From an uncultured Bacteroides sp. (GTDB lineage: Bacteria; Bacteroidota; Bacteroidia; Bacteroidales; Bacteroidaceae), in assembly GCF_963666545.1 (NCBI RefSeq), contig NZ_OY762899.1, forward strand, positions 1,426,001 to 1,490,000: a stretch of DNA of 64,000 nucleotides, in the 5' to 3' direction. The notes beneath the pieces were generated by a model. The model was not told where the DNA came from. It was given only the letters and a program-made list of their open reading frames with translations, and searched no databases. Positions 9,363-18,385 of this stretch are shown one piece after another. Both the position numbers and the translations under genes were made by a program. Every line of letters begins with the position of its first letter. Positions within the stretch are counted from its first letter, which is position 1.

Positions 9363-9535
9363 AGAAACCTCTTTCCAAATCACAAATAGTATGCGTCATC
9401 CTCTTATGGATGGCGCTTTGCTATATCGTACTGGTCTATTCCGAACGCATTGACGGACCGATAATTGTTACTTTAGCTGTTTCTGCTGCATTCGTATTTA
9501 TACCTGTGTATAAATCTTTAAGAAAGAATAAATAA
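9359..9535 (+). CDS. Small two-helix membrane protein, unknown function
   Basis: This 58-residue frame starts [18 protein letters not shown] and ends YKSLRKNK. It has two hydrophobic stretches, at about residues 8-24 and 32-49, with basic ends, so a small inner-membrane hairpin is likely. Its ATG overlaps the malic enzyme stop in an ATGA arrangement, which implies translational coupling. The family is not recognised. The clean overlap, the charge pattern and its end well before the gdhA promoter support a real gene. Confidence 0.65.
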   Translation: MKKPLSKSQIVCVILLWMALCYIVLVYSERIDGPIIVTLAVSAAFVFIPVYKSLRKNK

Positions 9536-9607
9536 CACCTTTATATTCGATTTTGACACAATAAACAGATGAATTGACGTTTTATAGGGCATTCTATTTA
9601 TAATTTA

Positions 9608-9638
9608 TTTGAATACTCGCTTTTTATCATTACTTTTG
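9608..9638 (+). promoter_or_regulatory. Promoter of gdhA
   Basis: This is a textbook Bacteroides promoter: -33 TTTG at 9608-9611 and -7 TACTTTTG at 9631-9638, with a 19-base spacer. The leader to the ATG is about 36 bases. Confidence 0.8.
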
Positions 9639-9680
9639 CAAACGAAGTAAACTTACAACAACCAACAAAAGACAAAATTA

Positions 9681-11015
9681 ATGAATGCAGCTAAAGTGTT
9701 AGATGCCTTGAAACACCGTTTCCCAAACGAAGCGGAGTATCATCAGGCGGTAGAAGAAGTCCTTACTACCATTGAAGAAGAGTACAACAAACACCCGGAG
9801 TTTGACAAGGCCAATCTCATCGAGCGTCTCTGTATACCGGACAGAGTGTATCAATTCAGAGTAACGTGGGTAGACGACAAAGGTAACGTGCAAACCAACA
9901 TGGGGTATCGGGTACAGCATAACAATGCTATCGGCCCGTACAAAGGTGGCATTCGTTTCCACAGTTCAGTGAACCTTTCCATCTTGAAGTTTTTGGCGTT
10001 TGAACAGACATTCAAAAACTCACTGACTACTCTTCCTATGGGGGGTGGCAAAGGAGGTTCGGACTTTTCACCACGTGGAAAATCAACAGCTGAGGTTATG
10101 CGCTTTGTTCAATCATTCATGCTTGAGCTGTGGCGTCATATCGGTCCGGAGACAGATGTTCCCGCTGGCGACATAGGCGTAGGAGGCCGCGAAATCGGCT
10201 TCATGTTTGGAATGTACAAAAAGCTCACGCGCGAGTATTCCGGAACGTTTACCGGCAAAGGACGTGAGTTCGGCGGTTCACTGATCCGTCCCGAAGCAAC
10301 CGGATATGGGAATATCTACTTCTTGATGGAGATGTTGAAGTCCAAGGGTACCGACTTAAAAGGAAAAATTTGCTTGGTGTCAGGCTCAGGTAATGTGGCC
10401 CAATACACAGCAGAGAAAGTGTTGGAGCTCGGAGGCAAAGTGGTTACTATGTCCGATTCGGATGGATATATCTATGATCCGGATGGCATAGACAGCGAGA
10501 AGCTAAATTACATCATGGAGCTAAAGAACCTGAACCGCGGACGTATCCGTGAATATGCGGAAACGTATGGTTGCAAATACGTAGAAGGAGCAAAACCTTG
10601 GGGAGAAAAAGGGGATATCGCCCTCCCATCGGCTACACAAAATGAGCTGAATGGCGACCACGCCCGCCAGTTGATTGCCAATGGCTGTATAGCAGTAAGT
10701 GAAGGAGCCAACATGCCTTCTACACCCGAAGCCATTAAGGTGTTTCAAGATGCTAAGATATTGTATGCGCCCGGAAAAGCGGCTAATGCCGGAGGAGTAT
10801 CAGTATCGGGTTTAGAAATGACTCAGAACGCTATCAAACTAAGTTGGAGTGCGGAGGAAGTAGATGAAAAACTGAAGAGCATCATGAAAAGCATTCACGA
10901 AGCTTGCGTGCAATACGGAACAGAAGCGGATGGCTATGTAAATTACGTGAAAGGTGCCAATGTGGCCGGATTCATGAAAGTAGCCAAGGCAATGATGGCG
11001 CAAGGCATTTTATAA
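9681..11015 (+). CDS. gdhA: Glutamate dehydrogenase, NADP-type
   Basis: The enzyme aminates 2-oxoglutarate to glutamate and is a main route of ammonia assimilation in Bacteroides. The 444 residues match hexameric GDH. The active-site segment LPMGGGKGGSDFSPRGKS holds the catalytic Lys, and PAGDIGVGGREIGF the catalytic Asp. The nucleotide-binding motif is SGSGNVAQYTAEK followed by SDSDG, the form seen in NADP-specific enzymes such as E. coli GdhA. This contrasts with the second GDH at 16533. Cofactor preference is inferred from this motif only. Confidence 0.95.
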   Translation: MNAAKVLDALKHRFPNEAEYHQAVEEVLTTIEEEYNKHPEFDKANLIERLCIPDRVYQFRVTWVDDKGNVQTNMGYRVQHNNAIGPYKGGIRFHSSVNLSILKFLAFEQTFKNSLTTLPMGGGKGGSDFSPRGKSTAEVMRFVQSFMLELWRHIGPETDVPAGDIGVGGREIGFMFGMYKKLTREYSGTFTGKGREFGGSLIRPEATGYGNIYFLMEMLKSKGTDLKGKICLVSGSGNVAQYTAEKVLELGGKVVTMSDSDGYIYDPDGIDSEKLNYIMELKNLNRGRIREYAETYGCKYVEGAKPWGEKGDIALPSATQNELNGDHARQLIANGCIAVSEGANMPSTPEAIKVFQDAKILYAPGKAANAGGVSVSGLEMTQNAIKLSWSAEEVDEKLKSIMKSIHEACVQYGTEADGYVNYVKGANVAGFMKVAKAMMAQGIL

Positions 11016-11057
11016 ATAAGAGTCTTATAATCAGCAAACCGATATAAGTCTATAGCT

Positions 11058-11098
11058 GAACCGATCGGCTTCCTAACAGAAGTCGGTCGGTTCTTTTT
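11058..11098 (+). terminator. Terminator after gdhA
   Basis: The stem GAACCGATCGGCTTC (11058-11072) / GAAGTCGGTCGGTTC (11079-11093), paired with two G-T wobbles and a short loop, is followed by TTTTT. It lies between convergent genes and may serve both. Confidence 0.88.
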
Positions 11099-11099
11099 G

Positions 11100-14060
11100 T
11101 TATTCTTTGGGTTTAAACACCACGCCCTTCTTCGTTCGCCCATCCATCTTTACCACCACCGGATTGCTGAACCTGACATGCCGCAAGTAGTTCGTCTCGC
11201 TCACAGCAGGTTGAGCATTCAGGAATGCCTGATCATACACCCCCTCATTCATAAAAGCATTAATCGTGAAATAGCCCACACCAAAGGATGTTAGGTTTTG
11301 AAAGAAATGAGTTCCCTGACTCGGATCAACCCGATAATTCGTTAACCCGGCCTCAACGATTACCCTTGCAGCAGAGATGTGAGGCCACTTCACCGGTATG
11401 CCCAACCACGTATCACTACTTCCCCATCGGCCCGGACCAATCAGGACATAGTTCTTTCCTGTATTCAAGAATTGTTTGTTCAACTTCTCTATTTCATAAG
11501 CGATAGTCTGGTTATTGGACGCACTGTAATTCTCCGTCTTCACATAAATCACATCATAGATATCACTCGTTATACCATTCCCCAAAGAATTGTCCGAACG
11601 AAGAATCAACCGTTCATCGGCGATGGCAGCCAAATCTTCATCCAGCACCTCTTTTGCATCCACAATCGGACGGATCTGTAGCAAGTAGAACGTTCCCGTA
11701 CGCCCCTCATAATCCATCGTTGCTGCAAATTCTATTTCTATCGGTCGCCGCATTTCTTGCTGCCCATATTGCAACACAAATTGTAAGATACGCGCCAACG
11801 GAAAGACATCATGTTGCAAAATATTGGCAAAGGTAATCACCTTCCGTCCGCCGGGGTAAAGACCATCACGAATAACCTGATCCTGAGGATCATACGTGGA
11901 AGCAATATAGCGCAAAGAGCCATCCTTTTCCGCATCTTTCACCGAACATTTAAGTAGATTGAAGCCATCATCAATAGAGAAGTCTTGTCCCACATTCTTT
12001 AAATCCAAAGCATAGAAACGAGTTTGTGTCTCTTTCAGTGCTATCTCCATCTCACTGGTCTGCAACACCTGATGGGGATGATAAGGAGAGAAACGCAATG
12101 TGAGCCCACCATCTACAATGTACTTGCCCAAACCAAGAGCCAGGTTCACTGTTCCCTCTTCCGCCTTCTCTTCTCCGATAGGATAGAAATTAAGCGAACG
12201 AGCCACACCCGACATGGAAGGATAATACTTTTCGCCATACTGATTGCCCACCACCTCTTGAAGAATGACAGCCATTTTCTCCCGATCAATCACATTGGAT
12301 GTGGCCTGCATATACGCCTTACTATCACTGAAATAGACAGAGGCATATACACCTTTAATCGCATCCGATAGCATCCGAAGCATCTCATATTTATCGTCCA
12401 GATAAGGAATCATATACGTATTGTAAATGCCCGCAAAAGGTTGATAGTGAGAATCTTCCAACAGACTAGACGAACGAATGGCAATGGGCGACTTTACCAC
12501 ATCAATAAAAGTGAAGAAATCTTCCACCAACCGATCGGGCAATTTAGCTTTAAGAAAGTACTTCAGAATCGTACGATCATCCAGATCAGACAGGGCAACC
12601 TGATACAAGTTATTTGTCTCCATAAACTCATCGAACACATCCGTACAAAGCACTACCGTTTTAGGAATAACAACGTGTGCATTCTCAAATTCCTCAAACT
12701 CCGGATGGCGCTTCACCATGTTATCAATAAAAGCCAGTCCACGCCCTTTGCCCCCCAAAGAACCATCGCCAATACGGGCAAAGTTTGAATATCGGTCAAA
12801 ACGGTCGCGCTTAAAAATCGCCACCACTCCCTGATTCTTCATCTTCCGATACTTCACAATCGCTTCAAAAATAATCTTCCGGTGAGCATCTACATCCTGA
12901 AGACTATTCCAGGTAATCGGTTTAAGAAACTCCGCAACCGGAAACATCGCCCGTGAATAGAGCCAACGGGAAATGTGATTACGACTGATGTGATACAAAA
13001 AAGATTCAGCCGGAACAGCAAAAATAATGTTCTGAAGCTCTTTCAGGTTTTGCACCCGGGCTATCTTCTCCAGCGTATCCGGATTACGAAAGATAAAATC
13101 GCCAAAACCAAAGTTGTCGGAGACGATCTGCCGCAAGTCCACATCCATCTTCTTCGAGTTCTTATCAATGAAAGAAGCCCCATACCTGGATGCATACGCC
13201 GCATTTTCAGCCTCTGAAGATTGAATGATGAGCGGCACAAACGGATCTTCTTTCCGTATCTCCGCACATAGTTTAATACCTGCCAATGCATCTTTTTGTC
13301 CATTATGCGGAAAACGCACATCGGTAATCACCCCTAACACATTGTTCTTATATCGATAAAATATGTCCATCGCCTCTTCGTAGGTTCTGGCTAACACAAT
13401 TTTCGGTCGCCCACGCATGCGCAAAGTACGTTGATGGGCGTTCAATGCTTCGGTAGAGAACTCCTGACTCTGCTTCAGCACAAACTTATATAAGTTCGGA
13501 AGCACAGACGAATAAAAGCGGATGCCATCTTCCACCAACAGGATGAGCTGTACGCCTACTTCCGCCACATCATGCTCCAAGTTCATTTTATCTTCTATCA
13601 GTTTGATGATGGACAGCAGTAAGTCAGTATTGCCCAGCCAACAAAACACATAATCGAATGCACTGAGATCCTCATTCGCTATCCGCTTGGTAACGCCATG
13701 ACTAAAAGGAGTAAGAATAACAATCGGAATTTGCTCGTAACAAGCTTTAATATGACGCCCGATACCAAAACCATCATTGTCACCCGTTCCGGGCATACAA
13801 ATAACCAAGTCAAACGGTATACTCGCTAGCAGTGCCAATGCCTCCTCTTCGGTAGAAACTTGCGAAAAACGAGGTGGATAACGCAATGAGAGTGAAGTAT
13901 ATTCATTGAATATTTTCTCATCAATACGCCCATCATCTTCCAACATAAACACATCATAAGGATTGGCGATAAGAAGCACATTGAAGATACGACGCGTCAT
14001 CAGGTTAACAAACTGTGTATCTTTGAAGTAAAGTTGGTTTAATTTTAGTTTGCTGAGCAT
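11100..14060 (-). CDS. Receiver-domain/PEP synthase ATP-grasp fusion protein
   Basis: This is a long cytoplasmic protein (986 residues from the chosen ATG; an earlier ATG at 14090 adds 10). Numbering here is from the longer frame. Residues about 35-160 look like a degenerate response-regulator receiver. Residues about 180-320 look like a complete receiver, with acidic E187/D188, phospho-acceptor D257 in VITDVRFP, S291 and K310. From about 430 to 810 it matches the nucleotide-binding domain of PEP synthase/PPDK: GSLGGKGRGLAF (444-455), RSSSLLEDSHYQPFAGIY (539-556) and LLQIRP (803-808). The swivelling phospho-histidine domain and the PEP-binding barrel are absent. About 185 unassigned residues end the protein. 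It is usually annotated as PEP synthase, but full PEP synthase chemistry is unlikely. Confidence 0.8.
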   Translation of the reverse strand: MLSKLKLNQLYFKDTQFVNLMTRRIFNVLLIANPYDVFMLEDDGRIDEKIFNEYTSLSLRYPPRFSQVSTEEEALALLASIPFDLVICMPGTGDNDGFGIGRHIKACYEQIPIVILTPFSHGVTKRIANEDLSAFDYVFCWLGNTDLLLSIIKLIEDKMNLEHDVAEVGVQLILLVEDGIRFYSSVLPNLYKFVLKQSQEFSTEALNAHQRTLRMRGRPKIVLARTYEEAMDIFYRYKNNVLGVITDVRFPHNGQKDALAGIKLCAEIRKEDPFVPLIIQSSEAENAAYASRYGASFIDKNSKKMDVDLRQIVSDNFGFGDFIFRNPDTLEKIARVQNLKELQNIIFAVPAESFLYHISRNHISRWLYSRAMFPVAEFLKPITWNSLQDVDAHRKIIFEAIVKYRKMKNQGVVAIFKRDRFDRYSNFARIGDGSLGGKGRGLAFIDNMVKRHPEFEEFENAHVVIPKTVVLCTDVFDEFMETNNLYQVALSDLDDRTILKYFLKAKLPDRLVEDFFTFIDVVKSPIAIRSSSLLEDSHYQPFAGIYNTYMIPYLDDKYEMLRMLSDAIKGVYASVYFSDSKAYMQATSNVIDREKMAVILQEVVGNQYGEKYYPSMSGVARSLNFYPIGEEKAEEGTVNLALGLGKYIVDGGLTLRFSPYHPHQVLQTSEMEIALKETQTRFYALDLKNVGQDFSIDDGFNLLKCSVKDAEKDGSLRYIASTYDPQDQVIRDGLYPGGRKVITFANILQHDVFPLARILQFVLQYGQQEMRRPIEIEFAATMDYEGRTGTFYLLQIRPIVDAKEVLDEDLAAIADERLILRSDNSLGNGITSDIYDVIYVKTENYSASNNQTIAYEIEKLNKQFLNTGKNYVLIGPGRWGSSDTWLGIPVKWPHISAARVIVEAGLTNYRVDPSQGTHFFQNLTSFGVGYFTINAFMNEGVYDQAFLNAQPAVSETNYLRHVRFSNPVVVKMDGRTKKGVVFKPKE

Positions 14061-14290
14061 AATTTCGATATTGATAACTTGGTTATACACACAAAAATCG
14101 TTTTTTTTATCGGGATAGCCAATTAATTCCTGATTTTTATCTTCTCATATCCTTAGCTAACAGACCTCAAACGCCTCTTTTAAAGAGACCGGAATCAATT
14201 CCTATGCATAATAGTTGCATATATTATAAATTATACCGAATATTGTTCTTCTATTTATTCTACAGAAACAAAAAAGTAAAAATAGCAAAG

Positions 14291-16405
14291 ATGAAAAAAA
14301 CAACTTTATTACTAACCGGAATTATGGCGACAAGCATATCATGCGCGCAGCAAAAAGTGTTAACTTACCCTAGCACCTCAAAAGTAGATACCGTGGACAC
14401 ATACTTCGGTACGAAAGTTCCCGATCCTTATCGCTGGCTCGAAAATGATACTTCTTCTGCAACCGCAGCATGGGTAGAAGCAGAGAATAAGATAACAAAT
14501 AGCTACCTTAACCAGATACCTTTCCGCAAAGAATTACTCAAACGACTTACTGAGCTGGCCGACTACGAAAAGATTGGTGCACCCTTTAAGAAACATGGGA
14601 AGTATTACTTCTACAAGAACAACGGATTACAAAACCAAAGCGTGCTCTATGTACAAGATTCTTTGAAAGGAGAAGCTCGCGTGTTTCTTGACCCCAATCA
14701 ACTATCTACCGATGGAACAGTAGCCCTGACCAGCCTGTCGTTCTCGAATGATGGCAAGTATGCTGCCTACACCGTTTCCCGCAGCGGGTCAGACTGGAGA
14801 GAGATTTACGTAATGGATGCCGCTACCGGCAGTCTGCTAAGCGACCACATCACATGGGCTAAATTCACAGGAGCTTCATGGAAAGGAGATGGATTCTATT
14901 ACAGCGCTTACGATGCACCGGTGAAAGGAAAAGAATTCTCAAACGTGAATGAATTTCACAAGATCTACTATCACAAAGTAGGCGAACCACAAGAGAAAGA
15001 TCAGTTAGCCTATGAAAACAAAGCCTACCCCAAACGATTCTATACGGGCGACGTGAGTGAAGATGAAAAAGCATTGTTCATTTATGAATCGGGCGAAGGA
15101 AGAGGAAACGCACTCTTCATGAAGAACCTGACCAAAGAGAATGCACCCATTGTGCAGATTGCATCCGACTTTAACTTTGAGTATTCTCCTATAGAGGTTA
15201 TAGGTGACAACATCTATTTCTATACCAACTACAATGCTCCCAAGAACAAGATTATGGTAGCCGACATCAACAATCCGGAACTGAAAGATTGGAAGGATCT
15301 TGTACCGGAAGCCGAACAGGTATTATCCGGTGCACAAGTGATCGGCGGCAAGCTCTTTTTGACTTACGATAAAGACGCATCCAACCATGCGTATGTATAC
15401 GACTTAAACGGGAAAGAGTTGCAAGAAATCAAACTCCCTTCACTAGGATCAGTGAGTTTCAGTGGAGACAAAGATGATAAAGAATGCTTTTTCAATTTCA
15501 CATCATTCACCATTCCCGGTGCTACCTATCAATATGATGTGGATCAAAACAGCTATAAGCTCTTCCGGGCACCAAATGTGAAGTTCAACTCAAACGATTT
15601 TGTGACCGAACAAATTTTCTTCCCGAGCAAAGATGGAGTAAAAGTACCCATGTTCCTTACCTATAAAAAAGGCTTGAAAAAGGACGGCAAGAATCCTGTA
15701 TTCTTGTATGGCTACGGTGGCTTCAACATAAGCTTGTATCCAAGTTTCTCAACCGCCCGAATACCGTTTCTTGAGAACGGAGGTATTTATGTGCAAGTCA
15801 ACTTGCGCGGTGGGAGCGAATATGGTGAAGCATGGCACATAGCCGGAACGAAGATGCAAAAACAAAATGTATTCAATGATTTCATTGCTGCTGCCGAATA
15901 TCTGATTGATCAGAAGTACACGAATAGCAAAAAGATAGCAATTGTGGGAGGATCAAATGGTGGACTGCTGGTGGGTGCTTGTATGACCCAACGCCCCGAG
16001 CTCTTTCAAGTAGCTATTCCACAAGTGGGAGTGATGGATATGTTGAGGTATCACAAGTTCACCATTGGATGGAATTGGGCGAGCGACTATGGAACAAGCG
16101 AAGACAGCAAAGAGATGTTTGACTACCTCAAAGGATACTCTCCGCTTCATAACTTAAAGAAAGGGACCAAATATCCCGCAACGCTTGTAACGACAGCCGA
16201 TCATGATGACCGTGTAGTACCGGCCCACTCTTTCAAATTTGCCGCTACTCTGCAAGAATGCAATGACGGTACTAATGCCACTTTAATTCGCATTGATAGC
16301 AAAGCCGGTCACGGAGCAGGCAAGCCGATGACTAAAGTTCTCGAAGAACAAGCATCCATTTATGGCTTTATCATGTACAATCTCAAGATGAATCCGAAGT
16401 TCTAA
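14291..16405 (+). CDS. Prolyl oligopeptidase (S9A), exported lipoprotein
   Basis: A serine peptidase that cuts after proline in short peptides. The start at 14291 (MKKTTLLLTGIMATSISCAQ) gives a signal peptide with a lipobox-like SISC and 704 residues, the usual length. The longer frame from 14204 adds 29 residues and is unlikely. PDPYRWLEN near the N-terminus is a family signature, and the seven-bladed propeller follows. The catalytic domain has GGSNGG with nucleophile Ser555, Asp639 or Asp640 in DHDDRVVPAH, and His674 in KAGHGAGK. It stands alone between two GDH genes. Confidence 0.94.
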   Translation: MKKTTLLLTGIMATSISCAQQKVLTYPSTSKVDTVDTYFGTKVPDPYRWLENDTSSATAAWVEAENKITNSYLNQIPFRKELLKRLTELADYEKIGAPFKKHGKYYFYKNNGLQNQSVLYVQDSLKGEARVFLDPNQLSTDGTVALTSLSFSNDGKYAAYTVSRSGSDWREIYVMDAATGSLLSDHITWAKFTGASWKGDGFYYSAYDAPVKGKEFSNVNEFHKIYYHKVGEPQEKDQLAYENKAYPKRFYTGDVSEDEKALFIYESGEGRGNALFMKNLTKENAPIVQIASDFNFEYSPIEVIGDNIYFYTNYNAPKNKIMVADINNPELKDWKDLVPEAEQVLSGAQVIGGKLFLTYDKDASNHAYVYDLNGKELQEIKLPSLGSVSFSGDKDDKECFFNFTSFTIPGATYQYDVDQNSYKLFRAPNVKFNSNDFVTEQIFFPSKDGVKVPMFLTYKKGLKKDGKNPVFLYGYGGFNISLYPSFSTARIPFLENGGIYVQVNLRGGSEYGEAWHIAGTKMQKQNVFNDFIAAAEYLIDQKYTNSKKIAIVGGSNGGLLVGACMTQRPELFQVAIPQVGVMDMLRYHKFTIGWNWASDYGTSEDSKEMFDYLKGYSPLHNLKKGTKYPATLVTTADHDDRVVPAHSFKFAATLQECNDGTNATLIRIDSKAGHGAGKPMTKVLEEQASIYGFIMYNLKMNPKF

Positions 16406-16471
16406 ACTATCATTTTATCACAATAAAAGCAATATTTAACTTATAAAACAAGGCTATAATAAAAGAATATC

Positions 16472-16479
16472 TATATTTG
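16472..16479 (+). promoter_or_regulatory. -7 box of the second GDH gene
   Basis: TATATTTG matches TAnnTTTG and lies 53 bases before the ATG at 16533. No good -33 box is visible. Confidence 0.5.
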
Positions 16480-16532
16480 CAGCATATATAAATATCCTTT
16501 TATTATAACCGATCTTTTAAAGATACACTATT

Positions 16533-17870
16533 ATGAATATCGAACGAATCATGTCCTCTCTGGAGGGCAAACATCCCGGCGAATCTGAATATCTTCAAGC
16601 CGTGAAGGAGGTACTTATCTCTATCGAAGATATATATAACCAGCACCCTGAATTTGAAAAAGCTAAAATCGTAGAGCGATTAGTAGAACCGGATCGTATC
16701 TTTACGTTCCGCATTACATGGGTGGACGACAGAGGAGATGTACAGACCAACCTTGGATATCGCGTTCAATTTAATAATGCCATTGGCCCGTACAAAGGAG
16801 GAATCAGATTCCACGCATCAGTCAACCTCTCTATCTTGAAATTCTTGGGATTCGAACAAACTTTTAAAAATGCATTGACCACCTTACCAATGGGTGGTGG
16901 CAAAGGAGGTTCAGACTTCTCACCACGTGGCAAGAGTGACGCTGAGATCATGCGTTTCTGCCAAGCGTTCATGCTCGAACTTTGGAGACATTTAGGTCCC
17001 GATATGGATGTGCCTGCAGGTGACATCGGTGTTGGCGGGCGTGAAGTGGGTTACATGTTCGGTATGTACAAGAAGCTAACACGAGAATTCACCGGAACAT
17101 TCACCGGTAAAGGTCTGGAGTTTGGCGGTTCCTTGATTCGCCCGGAGGCAACAGGCTTTGGTGGTTTGTACTTTGTAAACCAAATGCTCCAAGCCAAAGG
17201 CATCGAACTAAAAGGTAAGACTATTGCCCTCTCCGGATTCGGCAATGTAGCTTGGGGTGCCGCAGTGAAAGCCACTGAGTTGGGTGGCAAAGTGATTACC
17301 ATCTCTGGCCCCGACGGGTACATCTATGATCCGAATGGTATCAGTGGAGAGAAGATAGACTACATGCTCGAACTACGGGCATCGGGTAATGATGTTGTGG
17401 CTCCATACGCGGATGAATTCCCCGGAGCAACCTTCGTAGCCGACAAACATCCATGGGAAGTAAAGGCCGATATAGCCCTTCCTTGCGCCACTCAGAACGA
17501 ATTAAATGGCGAAGACGCCATAAATCTCATAAAAAATAACGTTCTTTGCGTCGGAGAGATTTCAAATATGGGTTGTACTCCCGAAGCTATTGACCGATTT
17601 ATTGAGCATAAAGTAATGTATGCACCCGGCAAAGCAGTCAATGCCGGTGGTGTAGCTACTTCCGGATTGGAGATGTCGCAGAACGCAATGCATCTAAGCT
17701 GGAGTGCGAATGAAGTGGACGAAAAGTTACATACAATTATGTACAACATCCACGCCCAATGTGTAAAATACGGCACCGAACCCGATGGGTACATTAATTA
17801 TGTGAAGGGTGCCAACATTGCAGGTTTCATGAAAGTAGCCCACGCCATGATGGGACAAGGAATTATATGA
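16533..17870 (+). CDS. Glutamate dehydrogenase, NAD-like type
   Basis: A second hexameric GDH of 445 residues, clearly paralogous to the one at 9681: both share IGPYKGGIRFH, LPMGGGKGGSDFSPRGKS and PAGDIGVGGRE. The nucleotide-binding region differs. It has SGFGNVAWGAA followed by ISGPDGYIYD, which closely resembles the NAD-specific enzyme of Clostridium symbiosum. The likely role is oxidative deamination of glutamate or redox balancing, while the first enzyme assimilates ammonia. That division of labour is inference. The stop codon overlaps the start of the RlpA-like gene in ATGA. Confidence 0.93.
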   Translation: MNIERIMSSLEGKHPGESEYLQAVKEVLISIEDIYNQHPEFEKAKIVERLVEPDRIFTFRITWVDDRGDVQTNLGYRVQFNNAIGPYKGGIRFHASVNLSILKFLGFEQTFKNALTTLPMGGGKGGSDFSPRGKSDAEIMRFCQAFMLELWRHLGPDMDVPAGDIGVGGREVGYMFGMYKKLTREFTGTFTGKGLEFGGSLIRPEATGFGGLYFVNQMLQAKGIELKGKTIALSGFGNVAWGAAVKATELGGKVITISGPDGYIYDPNGISGEKIDYMLELRASGNDVVAPYADEFPGATFVADKHPWEVKADIALPCATQNELNGEDAINLIKNNVLCVGEISNMGCTPEAIDRFIEHKVMYAPGKAVNAGGVATSGLEMSQNAMHLSWSANEVDEKLHTIMYNIHAQCVKYGTEPDGYINYVKGANIAGFMKVAHAMMGQGII

Positions 17871-18313
17871 TAAAGAAAGCTATAGCAACACTTGTATTTT
17901 CAGTGTGCGTTACCTACATCCATGCACAGGACGTAGGTAACGCTACTTTCTATCATAATAAATTTCAAGGTTCGCACACATCCGACGGAGGTACATATCA
18001 CAAAGACAGCATGACGTGTGCACACAAAACCTACCCTCTAGGCACCTTCCTAAAAGTAAGAAACCCTCGCAACGGAAAAGAAGTTGTTGTGAAAGTTACC
18101 GATCGTGGACCTTTCAGCAGACGCTTAATGATTGATTTATCTTATCGCGCAGCCAAAGAATTAGATATTATTCGCCACGGTATTGCCAAGGTGGAAATTT
18201 CAGCCTTTTCGCCCATACGCATCCCCTACAGAGCCCTATGCGACCTTCAAATTTGTTCAATTGTGCAAGTTCTCGCCGCTCAGACAGACTATCCTTTACC
18301 TTTTCATAAATAA
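17867..18313 (+). CDS. RlpA-like double-psi beta-barrel protein
   Basis: The 148 residues start with a signal peptide (MIKKAIATLVFSVCVTYIHAQ) and contain one RlpA-type barrel (about residues 22-120). Markers are GNATFYHNKFQG, MTCAHKTYPLGTFLKVRN and VVKVTDRGPF, with the conserved Asp-Arg-Gly, and DLSYRAAKELD. RlpA proteins bind or cleave denuded peptidoglycan at division sites in other bacteria. This one lacks a SPOR domain. Its start overlaps the GDH stop by 4 bases, an unexpected coupling of an envelope protein to a metabolic enzyme. Confidence 0.88.
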   Translation: MIKKAIATLVFSVCVTYIHAQDVGNATFYHNKFQGSHTSDGGTYHKDSMTCAHKTYPLGTFLKVRNPRNGKEVVVKVTDRGPFSRRLMIDLSYRAAKELDIIRHGIAKVEISAFSPIRIPYRALCDLQICSIVQVLAAQTDYPLPFHK

Positions 18314-18352
18314 TAAACCGGGCGAAGTCTCTTCTTTGTTACGCAAAATACT

Positions 18353-18360
18353 TAAATTTG
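18353..18360 (+). promoter_or_regulatory. -7 box of the M24 peptidase gene
   Basis: TAAATTTG lies 25 bases before the ATG at 18386. A TTTG at 18335-18338 is only 14 bases upstream, closer than usual. Confidence 0.45.
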
Positions 18361-18385
18361 CATCTCAAACTAAAAATACTACGAG

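Noticed and set aside
11100-14060. Ordinary PEP synthase or pyruvate phosphate dikinase
   Set aside because: The phospho-histidine and PEP-binding domains are not visible, so the standard name would mislead.
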